Shown one piece after another: positions 8,317 to 15,710 of a stretch of DNA of 48,322 nt. A program made the position numbers and the translations under genes. Numbering within the stretch: position 1 is the first letter of the stretch; each line of letters opens with the position of its first letter. The notes under the pieces were generated by a model. That model worked only from the letters and a program-made list of their open reading frames with translations. It was not told the origin of the DNA and made no database searches. This DNA comes from Paenibacillus terrae (GTDB lineage Bacteria; Bacillota; Bacilli; Paenibacillales; Paenibacillaceae): positions 1 to 48,322 of the forward strand of contig NZ_PNXQ01000001.1 in the NCBI RefSeq assembly GCF_005217525.1, read 5' to 3'.

Positions 8317-9054
8317 TTATGTCTGACACTGCATCCTAATTTGAAGCATTTCTCCCGTAGGAAGCTTCTCTGTTCGAATGCGTTCACTTCCGTGTCCGGA
8401 TCTGACCTGCTTTAACAAATTCAAATCAGCAGGCATGTCACTGCCTTCAAACCGGACGATAACATCATTCTGATCCATACCGAAATTAAGTGTCAATCTG
8501 CGCACTTCTCCCCAGGACGACCGGCCCCCGCCATATTGATACGCACGTACCGTTTCTATGACGGCCGAGGCAAGCGACTCGCCGTCTTCGGGAGACATGA
8601 CAGCGTCCAACTTTAAATGCTCCTCAACCTGAACCATCAACTGTAAATTTCCGGCGTTCACGCGAAAAGATTGCAAATAAAACACCAGCGAGGGAATACC
8701 CAGCTTGGATATTTTACTGTCCTCCGCCACGCGCCCTTTTATTATTTCCACATAAGCAGCCGATTTATCATGCTTATTCATACGAATATAGCCATAAAGC
8801 ACCTGCAAGTCATTCATCCAGTCATGCCGGTGATGATTAAGAGCTGCGATAGCTGTACGCTCCAAAGAACGCAATGCAGCTTTCCGCTCAGCTTCAACCT
8901 GTCTCTGTATATACCGCATGCTAAAACAGGCGGCAATAACAGACCACGCGGCTAATATGATTATCGTTAGTGCTGCAGGATAGAGTAGTGAAAAAACCAA
9001 AGGAATCAGAATGGAACCCAACGCCAGATGAGGTGTTCTAATCCGCTGGAACAT
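8317..9054 (-). CDS. spo0B: Sporulation initiation phosphotransferase Spo0B, membrane-anchored form
   Basis: 245 residues. Spo0B passes a phosphoryl group from Spo0F to Spo0A in the sporulation phosphorelay. The phospho-accepting histidine should be H77 in [19 protein letters not shown], matching the HDWMN box of known Spo0B. A degenerate kinase-like C-terminal domain follows. Residues about 10-44 are strongly hydrophobic and should form one or two membrane segments, absent from the shorter soluble B. subtilis protein (about 190 residues). It is the first gene of the spo0B-obgE unit, between a terminator and obgE. A Spo0B-related sensor kinase is the alternative, but no ATP-binding N/G boxes are seen. 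Confidence 0.85.
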   Translation of the reverse strand: MFQRIRTPHLALGSILIPLVFSLLYPAALTIIILAAWSVIAACFSMRYIQRQVEAERKAALRSLERTAIAALNHHRHDWMNDLQVLYGYIRMNKHDKSAAYVEIIKGRVAEDSKISKLGIPSLVFYLQSFRVNAGNLQLMVQVEEHLKLDAVMSPEDGESLASAVIETVRAYQYGGGRSSWGEVRRLTLNFGMDQNDVIVRFEGSDMPADLNLLKQVRSGHGSERIRTEKLPTGEMLQIRMQCQT

Positions 9055-9084
9055 AGCTTCTCTCCGTTCTGCGATAATTAAAAT

Positions 9085-9116
9085 GGATTAACGATGAACC
9101 TTAATCCAGTATAGCA
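9085..9116 (-). promoter_or_regulatory. spo0B-obgE extended -10 promoter with overlapping inverted repeat
   Basis: On the minus strand, TGC-TATACT (9116-9108) is an extended -10; the -35 region is poor (TGAACT at 17 bases). Starting at about the predicted transcription start is a 7-bp inverted repeat, GGATTAA and TTAATCC, with a 9-base spacer (9107-9085). It could be an operator or a 5' mRNA hairpin. The promoter is supported by the terminator directly upstream. Confidence 0.5.
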
Positions 9117-9148
9117 CAGACTGACTTTCCAGTTCATTACCATCATAC

Positions 9149-9182
9149 AAAAAAGCCTCCGACAAAATTGCCGGAGGCTTTT
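9149..9182 (-). terminator. Rho-independent terminator after rpmA
   Basis: AAAAGCCTCCG (9151-9161) pairs perfectly with CGGAGGCTTTT (9172-9182). On the minus strand it continues into a T tract. It ends the rplU-prp-rpmA operon 20 bases after rpmA. Confidence 0.92.
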
Positions 9183-9201
9183 CAGCGTGTCTAAGCCGCT
9201 A

Positions 9202-9519
9202 TTAAGCTTCTACAGTAGCTGCTACTGGAGCAACGTCAATCGGGTAGATGCTCACCTTTTTGCGATCACGGCCCCAACGTTCGAACTTCACAACGCCGTC
9301 CACTTTCGCGAACAGAGTGTCGTCCTTACCGATGCCCACGTTCGTGCCCGGGTGAATTTTCGTTCCGCGTTGACGAACCAGGATGCTACCGCCGGTAACT
9401 GTTTGACCGTCAGCACGTTTCACGCCAAGACGTTTCGATTGACTGTCACGTCCGTTTTTCGTGGAACCTACACCTTTTTTCGATGCGAATAATTGAAGAT
9501 CCAATGTCAATTTCAACAT
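9202..9519 (-). CDS. rpmA: 50S ribosomal protein bL27 with cleavable N-terminus
   Basis: 105 residues, the bL27 protein that sits near the peptidyl-transferase centre. The body shows [14 protein letters not shown] and the [16 protein letters not shown] core. It begins with the extension [12 protein letters not shown] in front of SKKGVG. In Firmicutes this extension is removed by the protease Prp after the FFA/LFA sequence, and prp is the gene immediately upstream. Translation starts five bases after the prp stop with AGGAGG inside the prp end. Last gene of the rplU operon. Confidence 0.96.
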   Translation of the reverse strand: MLKLTLDLQLFASKKGVGSTKNGRDSQSKRLGVKRADGQTVTGGSILVRQRGTKIHPGTNVGIGKDDTLFAKVDGVVKFERWGRDRKKVSIYPIDVAPVAATVEA

Positions 9520-9524
9520 GATGT

Positions 9525-9863
9525 CTACCTCCTTCTTTGTTTATTTTCTATTTGAATATACTTACCGTATGATTCAGCAATACTTGTCAGCATAATCACC
9601 ATGGATTCCAGCAGCAGTTGTACCTGCGCGTTCGCATCATGATGAACTTCGGGGGGAAGATACGCGCTCAAAAAGCCGTATTCTATTTCCGATTCCATAT
9701 CAACGTGTGTAAGAGCTTCAATCGAATTGACCGTCCCTACAGTTACCGCTGATACGCCAGCACATACGATATCCTCACCAGATTTGGCGTAATTCGCATG
9801 ACCTTTAATGGAAAATCCCTGTATGCTGCCATCCTCCAGTCGTGTAATACGCACGATAATCAC
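9525..9863 (-). CDS. prp: Ribosomal-processing cysteine protease Prp
   Basis: 112 residues, the Prp (YsxB/DUF464) family. It cleaves the N-terminal extension of bL27 during ribosome maturation. The proposed catalytic pair is visible at H22 (GHANYA) and C34 (DIVCAGVSA), the same spacing as in Staphylococcus Prp. The start is GTG with GAGGGTG upstream. It sits between rplU and its substrate gene rpmA, 13 bases after rplU, which keeps protease and substrate co-expressed. Confidence 0.93.
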   Translation of the reverse strand: MIIVRITRLEDGSIQGFSIKGHANYAKSGEDIVCAGVSAVTVGTVNSIEALTHVDMESEIEYGFLSAYLPPEVHHDANAQVQLLLESMVIMLTSIAESYGKYIQIENKQRRR

Positions 9864-9876
9864 TTATCGCACCCTC

Positions 9877-10188
9877 TTACGCTTGGATTTTTCCAATCGT
9901 CACTTTCGTGTACGGTTGACGATGACCTTGCTTCACATGGTAGTTCTTTTTAGGTTTGTATTTGTATACAATGACCTTTTGGCCTTGACCATGTTTCTCA
10001 ACTGTAGCTGTTACAGTAGCTCCGGAAAGAAGCGGTGTACCTGTAGTCAAGCCATTGTCGCTAGATACTGCCAGAACACGGTTGAACGTTACAGTTTCAC
10101 CATCGGTAGCTTCCAACTTCTCGATAAACAATACATCGCCCTCTTGAACTTTGTATTGCTTACCACCTGTTTCAATAATTGCGTACAT
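9877..10188 (-). CDS. rplU: 50S ribosomal protein bL21
   Basis: 103 residues, matching the usual bL21 length. It has the N-terminal [14 protein letters not shown] and the [17 protein letters not shown] motif near the C-terminus. It is the first gene of the rplU-prp-rpmA operon, with GGAGGTG upstream of ATG. The 130-base leader between promoter and start is structured and may carry the L21 autoregulatory element. Confidence 0.97.
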   Translation of the reverse strand: MYAIIETGGKQYKVQEGDVLFIEKLEATDGETVTFNRVLAVSSDNGLTTGTPLLSGATVTATVEKHGQGQKVIVYKYKPKKNYHVKQGHRQPYTKVTIGKIQA

Positions 10189-10199
10189 TTGCTTGCACC

Positions 10200-10312
10200 T
10201 CCTTATGTCTCAGACTCGCCTAATCGCAGGTGACAACTTCCCTGAGGATGCTGTACTTCAACCTGATTGGAGCGGTTACAGCATGTGCAGCCAATCTTAC
10301 GCATGACACATA
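10200..10312 (-). ncRNA. Candidate L21-type ribosomal protein leader
   Basis: The predicted transcript starts near 10313 and has 130 bases before rplU. On the minus strand GATTGG (10296-10291) pairs with CCAATC (10270-10265). TGCTGTA (10283-10277), inside that loop, is complementary to TACAGCA (10255-10249) outside it. The two pairings cross, giving a pseudoknot or two alternative folds. An L21 leader class is known upstream of rplU in Bacillales; assignment here is by position and structure, not by a model search. Confidence 0.5.
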
Positions 10313-10319
10313 CTAAAAG

Positions 10320-10348
10320 ATTGTAGCATAAGCTTCGCCCACATTCAA
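10320..10348 (-). promoter_or_regulatory. rplU-prp-rpmA operon promoter
   Basis: On the minus strand, -35 TTGAAT (10348-10343) and -10 TACAAT (10325-10320) are 17 bases apart. It lies just downstream of the rng stop, which has no terminator of its own here, so some read-through from rng into rplU is possible. Confidence 0.8.
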
Positions 10349-10383
10349 CCTCTAGTTTAAAATGATTTTGGAAACGCATTGCC

Positions 10384-11568
10384 TTATAAAATCGTCTTTT
10401 CCTCGCGTACCTTTTTTCGAGTCATCTCCAGAAGTCCTAGCCGTGTCCAGCCAACGACATATGATTTGGTTCGGTCTTTTTTCAGCCTAGACTCCAGCAC
10501 AGAGGACACTTCACGTCGGTTCTCCTCTTGTTCCATGTCAATAAAATCAATAATGATAATGCCCCCGATATCACGTACACGCAGCAGCCGGGCAATCTCT
10601 TCGGCCGCCTCGATGTTAGTCCGGGTCACCGTCTCTTCCAGATTGCTACCCCCCGTAAATTTCCCAGTGTTCACATCAATGACGGTCAGTGCCTCTGTAT
10701 GGTCGATGATGATATATCCACCGCCCTGAAGCCATACTTTTCGCGCAAAATCACGTTCCAGTTGCTCATGGATACCATAGGTTTTAAATATGGTCTCTTC
10801 TGCACCACGAAATATGCTCACATGAGCTTTCTCCGAACTGATTTGACGTAGTAATATTTCTGCTTCCCTCGCCTGTTCCTCACTGTCAATAATCAGCTCA
10901 TCCTGCTCCGGTGTAAACACATCCCGTATCAAACGCTGGACGATGCTCAAATCCCGGTGCAGCTCACATGGAGCAGAGTGTTCAGTAGCTTTACGCTGAA
11001 TGACTTCCCATTGCTGACGCAACTGGTTCAGGTCATTTTCAACCGCTTCTCTGCTCATTTCCTCCGAAACTGTACGAATAATGACTCCTTCCTCACCCGT
11101 TCGAAGGTGCTCTCCCATCGCTTTCAGACGAGCCCGTTCTCCCTCACGCTCGATCTTTTTGGATACAGCCACATAATCGGCGCCAGGCATGTATACAATC
11201 CAGCGACCCGGAAGTGAAAAATGAGTGGTTACTCTGGCACCTTTGCTACCCACGGCCTCTTTCAACACCTGCACTACAATTTCTTGTCCAACTTTCAACA
11301 GCTCGGAAATGGACGGCTTCATCTCAGGTTGCTTGTCCAAATGGGCGTGAAGTACGTCATCCACATATAAAAAGGCATTCTTTCGCTGTCCAATATCAAC
11401 AAAGGCAGCTTGCATTCCCGGCAGTACATTGACGACTCTGGCTTTGAAAAAGGAGCCAAGAATTCCCCGCTTTCGCGGCAATTCAGCTGCATATTCTACC
11501 AATCGTCCCTCTTCCAACAGTACCATTTGGGTCATCTGCTGCTGGCATTGTACAATCATTTGCTTCAT
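10384..11568 (-). CDS. rng: Ribonuclease E/G family protein, catalytic core only
   Basis: 394 residues. RNase G/E cuts single-stranded AU-rich RNA in mRNA decay and rRNA maturation. An S1-like RNA-binding part (about 35-115) includes GMQAAFVDIG and FLYVDDV. The catalytic domain has the two metal-binding aspartates in LTVIDVNTGKF and IDFIDME, and ends with EMTRKKVR. The protein stops there: the zinc-link CPxC motif and small domain of E. coli RNase G/E, which organise the tetramer, are absent. B. subtilis lacks this family. It lies between spoIVFB (60 bases upstream) and rplU. AGAGG precedes ATG. Whether it is natural in the genus or a truncation cannot be told from one genome. Confidence 0.87.
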   Translation of the reverse strand: MKQMIVQCQQQMTQMVLLEEGRLVEYAAELPRKRGILGSFFKARVVNVLPGMQAAFVDIGQRKNAFLYVDDVLHAHLDKQPEMKPSISELLKVGQEIVVQVLKEAVGSKGARVTTHFSLPGRWIVYMPGADYVAVSKKIEREGERARLKAMGEHLRTGEEGVIIRTVSEEMSREAVENDLNQLRQQWEVIQRKATEHSAPCELHRDLSIVQRLIRDVFTPEQDELIIDSEEQAREAEILLRQISSEKAHVSIFRGAEETIFKTYGIHEQLERDFARKVWLQGGGYIIIDHTEALTVIDVNTGKFTGGSNLEETVTRTNIEAAEEIARLLRVRDIGGIIIIDFIDMEQEENRREVSSVLESRLKKDRTKSYVVGWTRLGLLEMTRKKVREEKTIL

Positions 11569-11628
11569 GGTTTTTCAACCTCTCTAGATACAGCCTCTTT
11601 CCTCAACTTATAAAAACGGCTAACTTTT

Positions 11629-12507
11629 CTATTTAGGTTTGGATTTTCCGCCATCCGGCGGACGCGCTGCAAAATAAGAGCGAATAAGGCGTTGCTCTGG
11701 CAATACGGCTACAATCCGTCCCTGCTCATTCATGACATAAACCATATGATATCGGTCCCTTTTGAAAAGACGCAAAACAGGCTCCAAATGTTTCATAGGC
11801 AAGGATACAATTGGCAAGGCAATACTTCCCTTGGCCGCCTCGCGGTAAAAGAGCTCGTCCCTTCCCAGCAAAAAACGTATAAAACGATAGGGGATATTAC
11901 GATAATCCACAATATTAGAATAAAGCAAAAAAATCCCTACCGCCAGCAGATTTAAATGCACAGGTCCATTTTGCCTTAATAACGGGGAAACACCATAGAT
12001 ACAAAATAGCAGGCTGGTCACGATGCTGGCTCGAAAAGTCCAAACTAGAGTACGGTGATACGGGATGATTAAGCTCAGCAGCGCCTGCATTATTTTCCCG
12101 CCATCCAGTGGTAAAATCGGGAGCAGATTGAACAGTGCAATGACAGCATTTCCCTGAATCATATAATTTATATATTCATGCCCCACTCCGCTCACATTTC
12201 TTAGCAATAGAAGGATGACAATCATAATTCCGTTTTGCAAAGGACCAGCCAGCGCAATGACAATCTCCTTCCACGCGTTGAGCTTTCCCTGATCGTCAAT
12301 GACGGCCACCCCTCCAAAGGGTAGCATCTGTATGGTCAGTACTCGCGCCCCCAACAACGCGGCAGCTGTCGCATGTCCCAGCTCATGAATGAACACCAGC
12401 GTAAACAAAGTCATGATCTCGATAAAATGCCCTGTCAACACAGAGGTCAGCATCACCAGCACGAACAGTGGATGCAGAGACAAATTCACACCCCGGACAT
12501 TAATCAA
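11629..12507 (-). CDS. spoIVFB: SpoIVFB intramembrane metalloprotease (M50)
   Basis: 292 residues, a site-2 protease family zinc protease that releases sigma-K by cleaving pro-sigma-K in the mother cell membrane around the forespore. The zinc motif HELGH is at 41-45, with NLLPILPLDGGK (127-138) giving the third ligand, probably D135. Several membrane helices are seen, and a C-terminal CBS-like part from about 215. The start is TTG, overlapping the end of spoIVFA by eight bases, with GGAAGTGG upstream; this coupling fits their action as a complex. Confidence 0.9.
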   Translation of the reverse strand: MINVRGVNLSLHPLFVLVMLTSVLTGHFIEIMTLFTLVFIHELGHATAAALLGARVLTIQMLPFGGVAVIDDQGKLNAWKEIVIALAGPLQNGIMIVILLLLRNVSGVGHEYINYMIQGNAVIALFNLLPILPLDGGKIMQALLSLIIPYHRTLVWTFRASIVTSLLFCIYGVSPLLRQNGPVHLNLLAVGIFLLYSNIVDYRNIPYRFIRFLLGRDELFYREAAKGSIALPIVSLPMKHLEPVLRLFKRDRYHMVYVMNEQGRIVAVLPEQRLIRSYFAARPPDGGKSKPK

Positions 12508-13345
12508 GGGCTACCACTTCCGCAGGATCGATATATTGATTTCCTCTCTGCACCGCAAAAAACAGAGTCGCCGCCTCACTGCCACTATGGCCTGCTGGCA
12601 GCACACCGACCTCGTCCCCCTCCTGGACCCAATCGTTCACCTTTAAGGTAGAGCGAGATAGACGTCCGTACGTTACGGTAATGCCGCCCGTGTGACGAAT
12701 TGTAATTGTAATTCCACTTTCCGGGTGATTGAATATGTCCAGCACACGTCCCGCATCTATACTTTTGACAGCGATTGCCCCAATACCAGCAGCATTGGGT
12801 ACAATTTCCACTCCTTTGAGACTTAGTGCAAATGGCTGTGTTATATTCCCTTGAATTGGAGGAGAGCCTTTGCGGACTGCGTTCACCTTGTATGTTTCAG
12901 GCTTCTCTCCAAAGATTGGTAAAAAGGACGGGGTCCCATCAAAATAAGTTTCATACCATTGTCCAGCGGCTGCAAAATCCATATCCTTATTTAAGGCATC
13001 GGCGATAAACATTCTCAAATTGACGGCATAGGGAACATCCCAGCGAAATAATCCCCACACCAATCCAAACAACACTGTAGCGAATACAGACCTGCGCCAA
13101 AAAGAAATCCAAAAAGAAGGACGCCGGTTCTCCCCAAAAGATTGCTGCCAGCGTTGTCGTTCATTTTTCCATTCGGTTTCCGGGTCTCTGGGTCTGTTGG
13201 TACTGACTGCTGGCATCGGCTTCATTTCCCTGTTCCTGTGCCTGTCCTGATTCATGCCTAAGGAATACTCTTCCGCTTTGTTTCTCGCGATCAGCTGCTG
13301 TATGCGTTCTTCTCTGCGCTGCTTGATTCCGGAGTTTTTATTCAT
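12500..13345 (-). CDS. spoIVFA: SpoIVFA-like M23-fold regulator of SpoIVFB
   Basis: 281 residues. A charged N-terminus is followed by one membrane segment (about 88-111) and an outer C-terminal LytM/M23-like domain. The domain keeps the glycine pattern of the fold (RHTGGITVTYGRLS, VQEGDEVGVLPAGHSG) but the HLHF zinc motif reads TLFF, so it is unlikely to be a working peptidase. SpoIVFA holds SpoIVFB inactive until cleaved by SpoIVB, so this fits. ATG at 13345 is preferred; a TTG 57 bases upstream lacks a ribosome binding site and lies upstream of the proposed sigma-E start. Confidence 0.82.
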   Translation of the reverse strand: MNKNSGIKQRREERIQQLIARNKAEEYSLGMNQDRHRNREMKPMPAVSTNRPRDPETEWKNERQRWQQSFGENRRPSFWISFWRRSVFATVLFGLVWGLFRWDVPYAVNLRMFIADALNKDMDFAAAGQWYETYFDGTPSFLPIFGEKPETYKVNAVRKGSPPIQGNITQPFALSLKGVEIVPNAAGIGAIAVKSIDAGRVLDIFNHPESGITITIRHTGGITVTYGRLSRSTLKVNDWVQEGDEVGVLPAGHSGSEAATLFFAVQRGNQYIDPAEVVALD

Positions 13346-13380
13346 CCTGTTCCAGCCCCCCAGCGAGGTATGTTTGGTAC

Positions 13381-13409
13381 ATCTTATGAGGACGGGCTCC
13401 AACTTATGT
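13381..13409 (-). promoter_or_regulatory. Candidate sigma-E promoter of spoIVFA-spoIVFB
   Basis: On the minus strand, ACATAAG (13409-13403) and CATAAGAT (13388-13381) are 14 bases apart. Compared with sigma-E KMATATT-N14-CATACAMT, the -10 matches 6 of 8 and the -35 is weak. It is positioned 36 bases before the spoIVFA start, and the spoIVF operon of B. subtilis is sigma-E dependent. Confidence 0.4.
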
Positions 13410-13442
13410 TGTCCGGTTCGGGATTACGTATCTGAAAATGAA

Positions 13443-13470
13443 AAAATCCGGCGCAAGCGCACCGGATGGT
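13443..13470 (-). terminator. Rho-independent terminator between minD and spoIVFA
   Basis: On the minus strand, ATCCGGTGCG and CGCCGGAT form a GC-rich stem with a CTTG loop, followed by six T. It isolates spoIVFA from the mre-min transcript. Confidence 0.88.
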
Positions 13471-13544
13471 CTGTATATAGCGGTTATGTAGTGAGTCTGA
13501 AATTAAGATTCAGGATTTATAGAAGTTTAAAAGGGCAAACCAAA

Positions 13545-13579
13545 AACACTTAAATAAGTACATTACTTATTTAAGTGTT
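13545..13579 (-). terminator. Perfect 16-bp inverted repeat after minD
   Basis: AACACTTAAATAAGTA (13545-13560) and its exact complement (13564-13579) flank a 3-base loop. On the minus strand the hairpin is followed by TTTT, so it may act as a first terminator 55 bases after minD. The stem is AT-rich and unusually long and perfect. A protein-binding palindrome is the alternative. Confidence 0.6.
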
Positions 13580-13633
13580 CGTAAGATCAAATCACACGCG
13601 GAGCCGTCTCCCAGCCATAACTCACTGTTTTTT

Positions 13634-14431
13634 TCATCCACCCATACCAAAAAATTTCTTAAACCGAGTCATCACGCTTTTCTTCTGATCCAATTGCATG
13701 AGCGGAACTGTGTCACCCAAAATCCGTCTAGCAATGTTACGGTAAGCAATCGCTGCCTGTGAATCGGGATTCATGACGGTAGGCTCTCCTGTATTGGCTG
13801 CCTTGATTACCATTTCATCATCTGGCACAATCCCAATGAGGTCTATGCTGAGCACTTGTAAGATGCCATCAATATCCAGCATATCCCCGGATTTGACCAT
13901 ACTGTTACGGATACGGTTAACCACCAGTTTTGGCGAGATCACATGCGAGCTTTCCAGTAATCCGATAACCCGGTCAGCATCACGCACAGCAGCGTTTTCC
14001 GGTGTCGTTATGACAATGGCCTGATCCGCTCCGGCAATAGCATTTTTGAAGCCCTGCTCAATACCCGCAGGACAGTCAATCAATATATATTCAAAATCCT
14101 TTTTAAGCTCCAAAATAATATCCTTAACCTGCTCTGGCGTTACGGCACTTTTGTCCTTGGTCTGAGCAGCAGGCAGCATATACAGCTCCTCAAAGCGCTT
14201 ATCCTTGACCAGAGCCTGATTTAAACGGCAACGACCTTCCACTACATCGACCAGATCATAAATAATCCGATTTTCCAGACCCATAACAACATCCAGATTA
14301 CGCAAGCCGATATCCGTATCCACCAAGCACACCTTTTTGCCGAGCAGTGCCAGCGCTGTTCCTATATTGGCTGACGTCGTCGTTTTGCCGACGCCGCCTT
14401 TTCCTGAAGTGACGACGATAGCCTCTCCCAT
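13634..14431 (-). CDS. minD: Septum site-determining ATPase MinD
   Basis: 265 residues, a deviant Walker-A ATPase of the ParA/MinD family. It recruits MinC to the membrane to block division at the poles. The P-loop KGGVGKTT has the signature K11 and catalytic K16. IDCPAGIE is the Walker B region. The C-terminal VMTRFKKFFGM is an amphipathic membrane-targeting helix. It follows minC by three bases. No topological partner such as minJ or divIVA is in the window. Confidence 0.96.
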   Translation of the reverse strand: MGEAIVVTSGKGGVGKTTTSANIGTALALLGKKVCLVDTDIGLRNLDVVMGLENRIIYDLVDVVEGRCRLNQALVKDKRFEELYMLPAAQTKDKSAVTPEQVKDIILELKKDFEYILIDCPAGIEQGFKNAIAGADQAIVITTPENAAVRDADRVIGLLESSHVISPKLVVNRIRNSMVKSGDMLDIDGILQVLSIDLIGIVPDDEMVIKAANTGEPTVMNPDSQAAIAYRNIARRILGDTVPLMQLDQKKSVMTRFKKFFGMGG

Positions 14432-14434
14432 GTG

Positions 14435-15097
14435 CTACACCCCTTTGAACACGTTAAAATCGCGGCCCAGACGCACAATATTACTCATTTTATCTATTTG
14501 CATGGCGCCGTCCTTGAGATACGCAAATTCCATTCCGGATTCACGCGTCTCCCATTCATCGGGTGGACGACTGATCATTTCGGAAATTCGCAGCTGTGTT
14601 GGTGCAAAATAGGAGGCTGCGATAATTGCTTCGCCATTTCCCTCCATCCCTGCATGTGCCATACCTCGGAGGGCACCGAGGACATAGATATCACCAGTAC
14701 ACGTTATAATTCCACCGGGGTTCACATCTCCCAAAAAGAGCAAATTCCCGTTATGATGAAGCACCTGGCCTGAACGGATAATCCCTGTCACGGTGTGAAT
14801 GGGAGCTTCCCCCTGCACTTCTGAAGGCAGTCCGGGCGATTCAACGGACCGTATGAGCAAATTCCCCTTCTGTCTCAAAATCTCCAGAATGCTTTCCTTC
14901 TGTTCCTCCGTCACTTCCCGGCTTCCCAGCTTAATGTCTACATGAATAATCGGGCCGGTTAAAATATTTTGATGACTGTGCTCCAGCTTGAAACGCAGCT
15001 CACCCAGCAAATCCTCAAACTCGCATTGATCGTCCAGAAGGAAAACCAGGCCGTCTTTGATGCCTTTAATCGTGACATGATTCGATTTAACCGCCAT
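14435..15097 (-). CDS. minC: Septum site-determining protein MinC
   Basis: 220 residues. MinC inhibits FtsZ polymers where MinD places it. The N-terminal FtsZ-inhibiting domain (about 5-100) is followed by the beta-helical MinD-binding domain (about 108-205), recognised by RSGQVLHHNGNLLFLGDVNPGG (split across conserved glycines) and GALRGMAHAG. AGGAGGG precedes ATG. It follows mreD by 82 bases without a clear terminator, so it is probably co-transcribed with mreBCD, as in Bacillus. Confidence 0.94.
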   Translation of the reverse strand: MAVKSNHVTIKGIKDGLVFLLDDQCEFEDLLGELRFKLEHSHQNILTGPIIHVDIKLGSREVTEEQKESILEILRQKGNLLIRSVESPGLPSEVQGEAPIHTVTGIIRSGQVLHHNGNLLFLGDVNPGGIITCTGDIYVLGALRGMAHAGMEGNGEAIIAASYFAPTQLRISEMISRPPDEWETRESGMEFAYLKDGAMQIDKMSNIVRLGRDFNVFKGV

Positions 15098-15179
15098 TAG
15101 CCTGTCCCTCCTATCTCAATCATTTCGTCCCCGGAACGTGAAATCCCTGCTAACCCGGACAAAATGTGTGTAAAAAGAC

Positions 15180-15710
15180 CTAGACATTCTCTTCCTTTTT
15201 CACACGGATACCCAAACGCTGCAATTGCTTGCGAACTGGGACGTAAATGATGAGGGCGAACAGAAAATGGATAAATAAATCAGGAATCATATATTGGGCC
15301 AGCGCCCAATCAAAATTCTGATGGTTCAGCTGAAACAAATGATCAATAGCAAAAAGCATGGAATCCAGCAGAAAACTGCCGAGCAGCACAGCTCCCATCA
15401 TAATAGGCATCGGCGCACGGCGAGCTGTAAATACCAGCCCCAGCAAATAAGCCGACAATCCCATTGCAAAAGAGTAAGGTCCGATAATAAACCCGTAATA
15501 CACAACATCGTGAATAAGTCCAAAAACAATACCCAGTACCAATGCTGTATGGCGACTATAATATACGGATACGAACAGAATGACGACAAACACTAAATTC
15601 GGAACCATTCTCGGATGCCAACTATCCGGAAGAAGCCACGGAAGAATCGTTCCTTCAGCTATAAACAGTGCAAACAGCAGCAGTATTAAAACCTGACCGC
15701 GTATCTTCAT
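15180..15710 (-). CDS. mreD: Rod shape-determining membrane protein MreD
   Basis: 176 residues with about five membrane segments and a charged C-terminal tail (KQLQRLGIRVKKEENV). MreD is part of the elongasome with MreB, MreC and RodA. Sequence conservation in the family is low; the assignment rests on length, membrane pattern, the FGLIHDVVYYG motif and position after mreC. The start shares one base with the mreC stop (TAATG). Confidence 0.9.
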   Translation of the reverse strand: MKIRGQVLILLLFALFIAEGTILPWLLPDSWHPRMVPNLVFVVILFVSVYYSRHTALVLGIVFGLIHDVVYYGFIIGPYSFAMGLSAYLLGLVFTARRAPMPIMMGAVLLGSFLLDSMLFAIDHLFQLNHQNFDWALAQYMIPDLFIHFLFALIIYVPVRKQLQRLGIRVKKEENV

